A stretch of DNA of 64,000 nucleotides from Halichondria panicea (taxonomy: Eukaryota > Porifera > Demospongiae > Suberitida > Halichondriidae), in assembly GCF_963675165.1 (NCBI RefSeq), contig NC_087388.1, forward strand, positions 3,849,047 to 3,913,046. Direction: 5' to 3'. The notes beneath the pieces were generated by a model, which was given only the letters and a program-made list of their open reading frames with translations, made no database searches and was not told the origin of the DNA. The position numbers and the translations under genes are program-made. This document shows, one piece after another, positions 35,201 through 46,885 of this stretch (its first letter is position 1; the number at the start of each line of letters is the position of its first letter).

Positions 35201-38200
35201 CCCCCATCCCAGAAGATGCTGCCTTTGACAAGAATGAGATCTTCAGAGAGTTTATGCTCACAAAGTGTATGTTAATTCTGTTAGCTTTTTGTGTACGTAC
35301 ATGTACATAATAATAGGTAGACAGTGATCTCAATAGGCAGTCATGTCTGTCGAAATTTCTTTTGCAAGGATAGGCTAATTATGTACAGGTTTTTTAGCTA
35401 TTCTCTTTGTACGAAAGTATTTTTTGGGATGAAAACACTCTCGAGGTACTTTAATACATGAATGCAGAATCCTTATTCAGAGGTTTCTGACTACACAGTA
35501 CATGTGGTCAAACAGTACATGTGGTCCACACTAATAGTAAAGCTCTGGTACAGAGTGTATAATTATATAAATGTACCATTGGTCACACACACGCACACAC
35601 AGTGGTCAATGCGTGCAATGCCAGTCTCCGTAGTGATAAGTTCTCCAAGATGGCGGTGCGTACTAGGAAGCAGTACCTTCATGACCTGGCAGAGTGCACC
35701 ACTGCAGTCACACTGGACCAGGTCTCCACAGGGAGAGTAGGTGAGGAGCCTGTTTGTCAGTAGGGCTTACAAATATGGTTTATGGAGTCTTATTTAGCAG
35801 CAAGTACATTGTAGTTATTCAATACTACTGTACAACAATTGAGTACATAACTGTACTGTACACTGCATAAAACTTCCACACCTTACTCCATGTAAATGCA
35901 TAAGTTTGAAAAAATAACATATCACATACAGTCCATGTACAGTGTATGCATATAATTATATTCTATTCATACTACATGTAGCTAATACATACCTTTATAG
36001 CTGGCCTGCTCCGCAACTTGAGTCACCGTAAGCTGCGTGAGAGAGGTCGTCAAGAGTCTACCCTTCTGTACACTCCTGGAGCTCTCACCTGGCCTGTTAA
36101 ACTGCTCCTCCGATCAGGAAAGGTGTGTACATGTACATAATGTATATCTTAATTGGAGTATCTGTGTGTTTTGTTTTCGACAATACAGGCGAGCACTACA
36201 TGTAAATTGTACATGTAATGACAGAGATAGTGTACACGTATTGTTTCAGCGGGCAATTAGTAATTGGGCCCAAGTTATCCGATCAGCGGGTACACACTTC
36301 TCTCCCCTCTATTGGCTCTGTTAATATACATGTAGCTTATTTGTAATCACTTCTGTGGGTATACAGAATAGTTGATTTTTCACTAAAACTATTAACTATT
36401 AACAAATCTTTAGCCTCTGCCGTTCTCCGAAGACCCCGACTATGTGCTGGAGTGTGCCATGGGAATGGCCCCGGACTTCCTCGCCTTCATGGACAGTGAC
36501 ACACAGGTACGTGTACATGTAACTGGCCATTGGTTGATGAAATCATGTACGCAGCTTGTTTGTAACCCTAACCCTAACCCAAGTATAATTCTTATTTAAT
36601 GGTTTGCTAGTTTGCTCTAGTTCTCATCAGAAGTCAAGTACAACTACAGAGTCATGTACACACTTGCATTTCATGTATACCCTTATACTGTAGGATGTTA
36701 GCCTTCTTCGCAGCCTCTCCTTTTTCTGTTCTTTGTCATAGTTCAATAAGATAAAATACGGGACTAATTGGAGGAACAAAGAAAGAAAGAAGGAAGAGAC
36801 AAAGAAAAAGGAGAGCCTGCCTTGCTAAGTCGCGTGACGGTAGACGAGTGGTAGACGAGTGAAAATGAACGTGGGCAATCACTAGCTGGGCGGAGCCTGA
36901 CAGAGCAAAAAGCTACAGCATGCCTACGCATTGCAAACTCTAACATAAAAGCTTAGATAGTAAGCTAGAATCAAGCGTGGAGACATCGTAGACGAGGGCT
37001 TACCTAGTTACTTCTAAAGACTAAAGATCTAGATCTAGATCTAAATTTAGCTCAGTTTTTTTCCTGAGTTCAGAACAGACCCACTTGACTAGTAGATATA
37101 ATTATTACAGCAGTATAGTCTAGTCTTTCATACTTCCTCTACTGACTAAAGGTCTCACAAAGGCTGACTCTACTGTACTGTTCATAACAGATTATGTTCC
37201 TGGTAAATGCGCTCCAAGTACTGTGTGGGAGGACAGTTATTGAGGTTTTCTCTCGCCCACGCTCGTTAAAATTTGTCTACGTCAGTAGGGGATCACGCGA
37301 CTTAGCAAGGCAGGCTCTCCTTTTCTTTGTCGCTTCCTTCTTTCTTTCTTTGTTCCTCCAATTTTCTCTTCTGTGACAAAGAACAGAAAAAGGAGAGTCT
37401 GCGAAGGAGGCTAGTAGGATGTCTGATATCCATAGTAAAGTTTACCCTTAATTGATAAGTTACATGTACATGTACTAGTCACCTAGCCGGCCCATTCATA
37501 TTCAAAATTAGATGTGGATATTTAATGGTCTCCTTCCCCTTTTCAGGAGATGTTACTGCATGTCCCAATGATGCATTTGACTGGATGGATCCAGGACAAG
37601 ACACGGATCAACCTGTTTTATGACGACTCGTACTGCCTCAGTTTAGAGTGCTACGAAACGAATGAAGATGATTGTGCTGATATATGGAACCGGCTGCACT
37701 CTTTGGCTCCCAAGCTAACACTCTCACACGAGGTAGGGACAGATAGAATGGTTATGCTAGTGTCTGTTCCCTGTAGCTTTCCCATATTGAGTTGTCAATA
37801 CACAGCCTCTTGTCATTGCCAACCTCCCCTGCAGGCTACCCTCATGGAGTTTCCCCGTGGTCCCAACGGCCTCCTCGGGTTCGGCATCAACGAGGTGGGT
37901 GTGGTGCAGAAAGTGGATGGACTTGCACGCAGCGTCGGACTCCAGAAGAACTCACGACTGCTACAGGTAAGTGTGGATCACATGTGCTCGAATGCATACA
38001 TGTAGTTTGTCAGTGCAATTTGTCGTTGCACACTTTGTCTGTCCTTTTTGGATTCCAGTTCATGAACAACTCATAATTGTAGATGGGAAGAGTTTTCTGT
38101 TTATACTTCATGTACCTAGATTACCGTATAGCGGGTAATTTTCGTTGGTGCAACTTTTTGTATGAATTACCCATTTAAATATCGAATATTCGTGCAGCTC

Positions 38201-41200
38201 AGGATAGTTACGTCGAATGTATTGCGGTATGTAGTTGTATTCTTCGTATGATGCTCTACGGTATGCATTAGTGTTCTCCAATCATCCTAGTGCTGTTTGA
38301 TAGCAGCCTCCTTCTGATCCCCTCAGGTTGAGGATCGCCTGTTGTGCTGTCATAGTCACAAGCAGATCATGGAGGTGCTCACTGACAGGAGGAGGCCCGT
38401 CGTCAAGGCATATGTGGTACCACCCCCTCCTGACAAGATTAGGTGACTGTCTTTACTCTCTATAATTAATGTCTTCTGTTGTCGTCTTAGAACCTATGTG
38501 TAAGTATGATTGAAGTTCCCTCGTTTTTGATTAAAGCTCCTACTGTGTACAGTGTGTGCTACATTTGAGTACATGTATACATACATGTATGTATAGAGTG
38601 TGCTTGCTCGTTTGTAAATTGTATCATTTGTATACATGCTCCATAACTCGCTTAAGTATAGTAATTTTTGAAGTTGTATACCTCAATTATACACATTATT
38701 CAATATACAATGAGTAAAGGGTTTATAATTTTATGTCATTGCTCCACATAGACCGGTGCAGTACTACCCAGCTCTCCACTGGGCCGAGATTTGGAGTGCC
38801 AGGCCATCACATATTGACAGTGAGGAAAGGTGAGTGTGTGTGTGTACGTACATGCACCTTAATTTATGCATGTGTGTGGAGGGGGGGAGGAGCAGAAAAC
38901 AGGAAGGGCTGTAATATAATAAGTAGGAAAGTACAATGTATCCTGCATGTGTAAAATTAATGATTGTATGTATGGTTTGCTGTTTGAGTACATAATTATG
39001 TGTGCACTATAGCTGAAAAAGCAATGCTACTTGTACCTCTTACTTACGCACTGGATGCTCACCTGCAGCAAAAATCAGAATGGAACTGGGACTCCTACAC
39101 AGAATGGGAATGGGACTACAACTCCTGAACCATTGGACTCGATCACATTCAGGCAACACTCACGAGCTGTCTCCAATTCGAACCGCATGTCCTATATGGA
39201 AGCGGTGAGTTATAATTGTTGTTTTGTGTTGTGAGTGGGCTACAAATTACAATAATTTTATACATGTACATGTCCTTAGCTTCTGCTACGTACATGTACA
39301 TCAGGATGTGTGGTGTGATGTAAAGTACACTGTACACTGTACATTGCATATACTGTCTATTACTGTAGTCATGCTGTTACGATTGAATTTGTGCCATTGT
39401 CCATGTCCTTGTCAATTGACTATGTTTTATATTGTGCATAATATTGCATGTCCTTTGTTCCCTATAGATGCAATCTGGCGATTATGTCGGCCCTATAGAT
39501 GACTCAGAACCCATCTACGATCGACTTAGAGACAGAGACAGAGACATTATCATGGGAAAAATAGGCAAACCCAATTCCCCTCCTCTTCCGAGAGCACGCT
39601 CACCCTCTATGGGAACTCGAAGTAAGCCCGATGATCGAATGGGCTACGCTCGCGTCAATCGCAAAATGAAACCCAATCGAGAAAGTGTGGTCCCTTTTGC
39701 AAAACATTTCAAGAAGAATCCCAACCCGCCAGAGTCTGAGCCTATGGACGCCAGTGTGGAAGAGTACTCCCCTGGTGTACAAGCTCGGGTGTCTTCATCC
39801 ACTAAAATATCGGAGCACAAATCGCACACTGCTACACCTCTAGCTGAGAAATACCCAAACCGGCGAGCACCTGCGCAGAAACCAAAGATTGAGGTCAGCT
39901 CCCCAGGAATTAACGAGTTATCGAAACGGTTTTCGTATGGTTCACAATCGAGTACGTCACCGGGTGGTAGATCTGGATCCAAGATTCCAGTGGCAAACGT
40001 TCCTCTTAAGGCCACAGCAAGCGCCTCGGAGATGACCAAGTCACCGAGCACACTACCAGCGAAACAGAACAAACCCGTCAATGGCTTTGAAAGTGGAGTG
40101 AAACTGAGAAATGGAATATCATCTAGCAGAGGAAGGCCTAATTCGTGGGACTTTACTTCCATCGTGGATAACAAAGTTGAGGACGTTTTCGTGACAAGGG
40201 ACGATTCTGCTCCGCACACTAGAGCAGAAATTGAAGCTGCCGAGTCTTTTCACAGAAACTCAAATATTCGATCAGCATTTCGACGTAAGTCTGCTTCTCG
40301 TGAATTGTCTCCTGAACCGGGAGAGCTGGACCAAGAATTGTCACCCACTCAACTTTTACCACCTTACTCTGACCAAAAACTTTCTCAAGGCTCCAACAGT
40401 TCGCAAGGTTCTGGTCCTCCAATGACAGTACGAGAACGCACAATTAAATGGGAATCACGAGGTGGTGGAGTGCCATCGTATTTCAGTACAACACTACCAA
40501 AATCGTTTCGTCACAAAGCCACAGACAAGATGCCATCAGCCATACCCACATCAACAACAAGCCTGAGTGTAACATCTCCTCGAAGAGCCCCTAGAGACAG
40601 GTCATCGTCCCCTTCTGGTATACCACAGCCCACAGTAAGATCTCCTTGCAGCTCAGTTTCCAGTGAGCCCAGAAGGTACTCAAGGAAGGCTTCACAATCA
40701 CGAGAAGAAGCTGATGGCTCTTCAAACCCGGACGAGAGTTTTGAGGGGAAGAGTAAAGGCTCTCGGCAGATAAAGACTAAGACAGTGGTTGTGAAAGTCA
40801 AGGCTAATAGGAAGGACAGTCGTGATAACTTACAGCCAGCCAAAACCACGGTAAGTAAGTGTGTATCTATTAATCATGCACATGCATTTCGCAAACAGTA
40901 CATGTATAGGATAATTATCCAAATGTTTGTGTTCGTGTTCAGAGTGTCACTGTGTTAGTTTACATGCAAGCATGCAAGCCTTTAAAAAGGGTCTTTAAAT
41001 TAGTCCATATACCTGTGTGAAAAACGTGATCCCATGTTTACACATACACTGTACACGCAGAGACCCAGTGTTCAGCAGCCAAGCAACCACGGTATGTTTA
41101 GTGTACAACTGCATGTACATGTGTAGCAAAATACCGTATGCTCGTAACATGTAAGATACAATACTGTTTTTGTTATTCACATTGTCTCTCCTCACTTTAG

Positions 41201-42427
41201 ATTCTGAGCCAGTGTCAAGTAATGGTGTGTATAAGAGTGGAGTACAAAGCGACCTTCAATCTCTCTCCCTCTCTGACAAGACCTCTGTAAGCAATGGTGG
41301 TATCGGGTACACGCCTCGTGTGGAGGAGTGGGTTCGACAAACCTCGCAGACTGCACTACCACTGGAGTCGGTGTCGACCCATAACACTGCTGAACCCCTC
41401 AGGGATATTGCTAGCCCAACACCCACTGATAGCAGTCTGAACTACAGTCAACTGGTATTTAATTAGTGTTGTTGGTGCACGTACAAAATGAGTTCCATTT
41501 CTAGAACTGCGTTGTGTTTCCATTATTTATCTACCAAAGTTTTTTTCGAAGGAGGTGGTGTATTAGTACTGTAGGGTGGGTCAATGAGTCCGGAAAGCAA
41601 CTACTGTACATCTTCTAATTTATCAGACACTTCTAATTAGCCCGAACACTTTTCTGGGCAATTTTCATTGTTCTAATTTAACACCAGAGTGTCTGGTGTT
41701 TTAATTTTACATTGTCTAAATATCCGGACAATACCTTGAAAACTTGAGATACATTGCAAGCAACGTAGCCAGCAAGAGTGCTGCAAGCTAGATAGCTTTG
41801 AGTCAGTCACACACTGTTCTCCTAGTTCATGCAGCTGCATGCTTGTTCTAATTATTCCGGACACTTCGCGTGCTCTATAAAGATATGTTCCATTATACCC
41901 GGACAATTTCCAAAATAATTATTTTTTTGCTGTCCGATAATATTATACGGTACATCTGCTTGCATGTCTGCCATGCATCTTGTGCACCCCCTATACATGC
42001 ATGTACATGTATATACAGTTGTTTGTTTCACGTGCACTCATTTTTTGCTGTTCTCTAACTCTGTAATTCTTCGTGTTTTAGAGTGATTTGTCTCAAGGTG
42101 AAAAGGACAAGATTGACTCTCTCAAAGCAAGAGTGGATTTTCTCGAGGGACAATTAGAAAAGGTAAATCTTATCATCTTTGAATATTCTATTTGCCAAAA
42201 ATGAATGCGACTACTAGTTAATCCCCTATGCTGAATAGAACATGCGTGCACCTGTGCACCTGTGATTCAAACTTTCGGCCTTTCCTTACACACAGTTTTC
42301 TCTGTTTACAACACAGGAAACGGAGAATAAAAAAGAACTGGCTGAAAAGCTCAAATCTGTCGAGATACAACTCAATTCGATGCAGAACAAAAAAAGACTG
42401 AAAAGTGTCAAAACTGCAATGATTTAA
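26290..42427 (+). CDS. SIPA1L: SIPA1-like Rap GTPase-activating protein (RapGAP-PDZ-coiled coil)
   Basis: Twenty-one exons join in frame to 1513 residues: 26290-27061, 32673-32845, 33145-33300, 33477-33588, 33849-33947, 34403-34506, 34723-34880, 35160-35266, 35603-35740, 36001-36122, 36414-36506, 37547-37732, 37835-37966, 38327-38442, 38752-38829, 39069-39204, 39468-40850, 41061-41091, 41201-41454, 42082-42162, 42317-42427. The N-terminal region has the family motif [12 protein letters not shown]. The RapGAP domain spans about 370-600 with the catalytic asparagine in HIGNDIV (Asn481). The PDZ domain is at about 741-822 ([12 protein letters not shown]). A long Ser-rich disordered exon (39468-40850) and a C-terminal coiled coil (1451-1513) follow, as in vertebrate SIPA1L proteins. 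It should switch off Rap at cell contacts and cytoskeleton. The start ATG at 26290 is chosen because translation in frame upstream has no other Met nearby. Confidence 0.95.
27062..32672 (+). other. 5.6-kb first intron of SIPA1L
   Basis: This is by far the longest intron in the gene, between two exons that join in phase 1 (YFLGQ, then DHQNFFG). It contains the repeat at 28163-28350 and a GT microsatellite (about 28611-28634). It has many acatgtacatgt words from about 29820 on. No exon or gene was accepted; the short open frames lack splice sites and homology. The length suggests regulatory content, but none is directly visible. Confidence 0.5.
28163..28350. repeat. Direct plus inverted repeat cluster (tacgacacgcgtgcctcgat)
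   Basis: Two direct copies (28163 and 28232) of a unit of about 65 bp, containing gcctcgattta and acgttgagcgtggg, are followed by an inverted copy ending gcgtgtcgta at 28350. The outer ends are exact inverted repeats. It is best explained as a MITE with an internal tandem duplication. Confidence 0.7.
36563..36580 (+). repeat. Interstitial telomere-like repeat, three CCCTAA units
   Basis: The sequence taaccctaaccctaaccc matches the animal TTAGGG telomere repeat. It lies in SIPA1L intron 11, so it is interstitial rather than a chromosome end. Three units could arise by chance or by break repair. Confidence 0.6.
36699..37413. mobile_element. Long-TIR transposon in SIPA1L intron 11, 9-bp TSD
   Basis: Inverted arms of about 150-170 bp begin tagccttcttcgcagcctct at 36699. 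The reverse complement of the right end begins tagcctccttcgcagactct (37413). An exact 9-bp direct repeat, gtaggatgt, flanks it at 36690-36698 and 37414-37422. As with the element at 1077-1854, the length, TAG-starting ends and 9-bp duplication suggest a non-autonomous Mutator-like family. It has no coding capacity and is removed with the intron. Confidence 0.85.
38124..38265. mobile_element. Diverged ccgtata-family MITE in SIPA1L intron 13
   Basis: It starts taccgtatagcgggtaattt and ends near ctctacggta. It resembles the fragments at about 15885 and 17218. The right end is weakly conserved. Confidence 0.45.
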
Positions 42428-43096
42428 CAATTTTACGCTGGGTGTGAGTCTCATGTTCTATGCTTGTGTGTGCGTTAACTGACCCACAAAACAATAGCTT
42501 TATACTACATTTTCTGTGCTTATTTAAGTTTTGTGTGTGCTTATGACTGTTACATGTATTATGTCTCACAAACGTAATTATTTATAGCAATTCTCATTTT
42601 ATCGTTAAAAGTGTGTGCATGGTTATTGAACTTCTGATATAATAATTATTATAGATCTACATGGTGGCACGCATGTATAGCCTCCTTCACTGGCCTCCCC
42701 TGAAAAGAGGAAGAGCAGCCTGGCCGGATTGAGGCTAGGTGGCATGTTGACTAATAATTATTAGAAGTCCATATAATGGTATTTGACTCAAGTGCCATGC
42801 GTATGGCTCCCATGCAATGGTTTAAATGTCGTGCCAGTACAATTAGCAGTAGTGTCAGCTCGTGATATCAATCGATACTCTACTCATTATACAGTCTGTA
42901 TGCCAAGTAATAATTATATGTTTGGTTCATATCTGCACATAAAATATTATACATATGTATATATCTGCCTGTCTAATGAATACTCAAGATATACATAAAG
43001 AATTTAAAGGAGTTATTGTTCAATAATTAATGCTATATAGGAGTCGATGCATGCACATGCATTGGTATAAAATTGATTTGCTGATGCTACAAAGCG
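42428..43096. other. Convergent intergenic region SIPA1L / M23 gene
   Basis: AT-rich 3' flank of both genes. A short imperfect inverted repeat (cctccttcactggcctcccctg opposite cagcctggccggattgaggc) lies at about 42680-42740. There is no gene. Confidence 0.45.
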
Positions 43097-46000
43097 CTAA
43101 TTACAGAAATACAAACTAATAATTGTAAGCAGCATGATTCCTTGAATACACATGGCACCATTCATCTTCCCACCAGCACTCACTGGCTGAGAGGTTGTGC
43201 TTTCTTCTCCAGATGTAGTGGGACTGCCAGTGGTGATCATGACTGACTGAGAGGTTGTGCTTTCTTCTCCAGACGTAGTGGGAGATTCCACTTGTGAACA
43301 GGAGCTATCGTAAAACAAAGGATCTGATATGACCTTTTCACCAAAGACATCGAAAATCGTAGCTTTGATTTCAGCCAATCTTGCTCCGTCTACAGCTGGC
43401 ACATTCAAAAATGTATAGCTTACACCTAACCACTCGTTTTTGCCAAATGACCTACTATTGAAAAAGTGGGGGTTGATAACAAGATTGGGTACGACTGTGT
43501 TGTCATCGAGTCTAGTAGTATCATATGAAGGATAGTTGGTGTAGAAAATGTTAGTTTCACAAATATCGATTGTTCTGTTAAATTTCGACATTCCCCCACT
43601 CACTTCCAACTGCACTGCAGCGAATGTTAACTGGTTTGGTGGCACTAATATTTGAACAGTGGCACTACAATTGTTACTTTCAACTATTTGCTCTATCGAA
43701 ATAGTTACATTGGCTTGAAACGGATTACAGTGTCCACAAGGGAGGTACTTCCATGGGTTACAGGCGTGACCAGCAAAGAGTGTTCCAGCTCGAATCTCAA
43801 AATGAAGGTGAGGGAAATTATTGTTAGTTTGATAAGTTGTTCCAATGGGTGTTCCTTTTGAAATAAAATCGCCAACATCCTTCTCTCTGAGGAAAGAGTC
43901 ATTCAAGTGAATGTAGGTGGAGTAGTACTTCATATTTGGGTCTCCGTCATCATCCCATCCAGTATGTAAGAGCTATACAATAATAATAATAATAGGGGGA
44001 AGGTTAGTGATTGTGGCAAAAAGTGCAAAAATGCTTTTAGGTATACCAGGCAAAGATGCGATGTGAGTGTACAGTGCATCCAGTCTAGAGAATATAGATT
44101 CACAAATTTGTGAGTAGTTGATGATATGTGCTATTACCACGATTGTATTATAGATGAATGAATATAAGCTACAAAATGTTTTCCACGGCAACATAAGGTG
44201 GTGCATGGGTTTGTGGTGATTAATAGAAGAGTGCATGGGTAAATAAATCGGTTAGGGAGAGAAAAGACTAACGGTTTCCGGCTAAGGTCTGGGACTTTGT
44301 CACAACATCTACAGATAGTTTGGCTATCTTATGAAAGGTTCGATGTTGCTTACACATCTACACATCCTCCGCAGTGCTCAAATTGCTAGTTTAGTGCCGT
44401 TTCGGTTAGGGAGAGATTTGACAGCATAAAGGTCAAAAAATTGCACAGAGTAATTGAATAAATTGTTGAACTTTTGATAAGAAAAACTTGCATGTCCAGA
44501 AACACTTCACTTCCAGAAATAATTTAAAATATAGGTGCGTGGCCCCATTTATTGCATACTGACCTATCATGTGACATTGATATAACAGTGTCATGTGACT
44601 CTTTGAGCCTTAGAAGGACTCGTTATAACCCTTAGAACGATTCTTTGTTCTTTATAGAAGGAGTCGTTATAATTCAAAGCCTACTCAGAGTAGGCCCTAG
44701 GCCTCGGCCTACACACACAGTACACCTTAGCCTGATTTTAAATGTACTTGTCTGAAGTGAGAGTGCATGGCCACATCTAAAGAAGGCACTTGAGCATAAG
44801 AAGCTTGGTTTTTCCTCAGATCCCACCATGGCTATATGTACGATTATAAGCAGCATACAACAATAGTACCAGGTTGTATTTTTGGACTGAGGCTACTTAG
44901 TGCATAACTCTACACTAGAGAGCTAGCTATTGCATATTGGTATAGCTTAGTTAATGCACCCTAGAGCAGCTCGCAGCAGTGCCTCCTCCTACTGATAGGT
45001 TCTATATACACCACAAATTACAACCAATTAGATCAGTTCCAATTTCCTTAATTACCTGCACAACACCGTCACTGAAACCTGAGTGGGTTGGACCAGGAAT
45101 CCTGACAGTACCATCATCAATGGCGTACACCACGGTGAACAGGGGAGTGGGAATGTCAACACCTCGATGGAAATCATACCTATACAATTAGTTTGGGTTC
45201 GTTGTGTTACAATATTCCTCGTATTGTCACCATTATTATGATCAGGAGTGCATGAATAAGAGTATCTGACTCCCATACAGACAATGCACAAGGCTACATT
45301 GTCCAAGGTGGGTGTGTCATACTCATCATAGCAATCACAGAGTGCATGAATATACACTTAGGTGAAAATTCAGTTGACATCAACAATTGCATGTGTCTGT
45401 TGATAGTATGTATATAAGCAGAAAAGAGGTACGACAGGCACGGTGCAGTTCAGTAAATAGCAAATAATAAGCCTCTGATTGATCGGTATGCTGTACGTGG
45501 GCGAATAGTTATCATTCCCGTATAGTGCGAAATTTTCGAGGCACTTAAATTTCGTAGAATGGCCTCTAAACGCATTTTTGTTGAATAAATTTTGTGGGTT
45601 GACGCATTCCGAGGCCACACCTTTATTATTTGCACATTATAGCAGATAATTCAATATTTGTGGAATTAATTTTCGTGTAGGATGCTATTAAACCTGCGAA
45701 ACTAGTGAAAATGTTGCACTATACGGTAATTGCTGAGCTGCACGCGCACCTGTCGTACCTCCTCTGATGTAATCGTGTAGACTCTCGCTATTCCGGCTCT
45801 CTGAAGTACGGCCACCTCGATATACTGGCCATTTGGCTTGGAACGGAATGATAGCTATATGTTTACTGCACAAAACTCACCCTGAAGTACGGCCACTCAC
45901 TATTCCAAACAAGGTTTTCAATGTAATTTTATACATATTATTACGGCCGGATATGAAGTTTTGGGTGTGGTAAAATTGGATTACACTTAAATAGAGAACA

Positions 46001-46692
46001 GAATGATTCATTATCCCACATTATCCTCGAGACAAGAACCGCAAAAGCAGTCATTAGATTCGAGGTAAGGTCGTTTTTAAGCCGCGGCTATTTCCTGAGC
46101 TACAGCCACCTCGCTATTCCGGCCAAGCTGCATGGTCCCAAGGGTGACCGGATTAACGAGAGTCTACTGTATACAACTACAACACACCAGAGAATTAGCC
46201 TGGAATGGAATGCGTGTACAGGAGTCGGATACTCTTACACTCATGTTATACAAATGATACTCCTATTTCATGTACCCAGTTTATATGATATAATTATTGT
46301 ACAAGTTTTGAATGCAATACTCTAATGCGCGGCTTTTTAATTTAACGTATAAACATGAAAACTTTAATTGTTTGCTAGCGTCACGATAAAAAGTTTATTT
46401 TAGCCCAGTTGGTTTGACGATGATGGGTTTTTACAGCCCAAGCACGGTAAAAATGAAGAGAACGGGCCCGAGAAAGTTACTAGTATAGGTCTATAACGAT
46501 AACGTGATGAAATTAAATCAATGTTCCTCACCTAGATCCTTCACTGTTCATCAGTCTTGGACCAAATGGGGAAGATTGACCTAAGTTAACATCATCAGTG
46601 ATGTTGTTCAGAGGCCAGAATCTCTCTTCTCGTGGTGAGCATGCACAGTAGCTCACCATTATGGACAGAAAAAAGATGGATAACATGTACAT
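43097..46692 (-). CDS. Secreted, probably GPI-anchored M23-family metallopeptidase
   Basis: Three exons join in frame to 386 residues: 46532-46692, 45056-45179, 43097-43972. An upstream in-frame stop fixes the start region. The signal peptide is MYMLSIFFLSIMVSYCAC. The zinc-site motif HRGVD (His58, Asp62) is followed by YIHLN (His117) and HLHFE (His150, His152), the full set of M23/lysostaphin-type residues. M23 enzymes cut glycine or peptidoglycan cross-bridges in bacteria; in animals the fold is known from LECT2. A second domain rich in predicted strands follows (about 175-330). Then comes a Ser/Thr-rich stretch with two copies of SPTTSGEESTTSQ, and a hydrophobic tail (MCIQGIMLLTIISLYFCN) fitting GPI attachment. 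Introns show it is a resident nuclear gene, not contamination. An antibacterial or digestive role is inference. Confidence 0.85.
43973..45055 (-). other. Intron 2 of the M23 gene
   Basis: AT-rich intron with no accepted exon. A word, ggttagggagaga, recurs at 44251 and 44405. Nothing else is supported. Confidence 0.4.
45519..45728. mobile_element. MITE of the ccgtatagtgc family in M23 intron 1
   Basis: The left end cccgtatagtgcgaaatttt and right end aatgttgcactatacggtaa are inverted relatives. The interior contains aggcacttaaatttcgtaga. Non-coding. Confidence 0.55.
45776..46170. mobile_element. pogo/Tigger-like MITE fragment in M23 intron 1
   Basis: Left gtagactctcgctattccgg and right ccggattaacgagagtctac are inverted. 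Internal segments 'tacggccacctcg' and 'acagccacctcgctattccgg' recur, so it may be composite. The similarity to pogo-type ends is a weak inference. Confidence 0.45.
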
Positions 46693-46885
46693 GTTATCTA
46701 TAATTATATCCTATAGGCTGTAGCTAGGTAGAGTAGACTAAACTCTGGGTTCAGGTTCTAGTGGCATTTTATATTCTGCAGCCAAGATTCTGTAAACATA
46801 GACCAGCTCCGCCTAGTTCCAGGAGCCCCTCCCCTTTCTAGTCTCCGATATAATAGTGCTAAGTCAGTAGTTTATAAATACAGAG
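46693..46885. promoter_or_regulatory. Bidirectional promoter region, M23 gene / TM2-like gene A
   Basis: Only 193 bp separate the start codons of the minus-strand M23 gene and the plus-strand TM2-like gene. On the minus strand a TATA-like atataaaatg occurs at about 46767-46777. On the plus side the region holds ccctcccctttctagtctcc and gatataatag. Shared regulation is plausible but not shown. Confidence 0.5.

Noticed and set aside
39600-40849. Antisense open frames within the large SIPA1L exon
   Set aside because: They are shadows of the Ser-rich sense coding exon.
43097-46692. M23 gene as bacterial contamination
   Set aside because: It has two phase-consistent GT-AG introns, a eukaryotic signal peptide and intronic MITEs also found in neighbouring animal genes.
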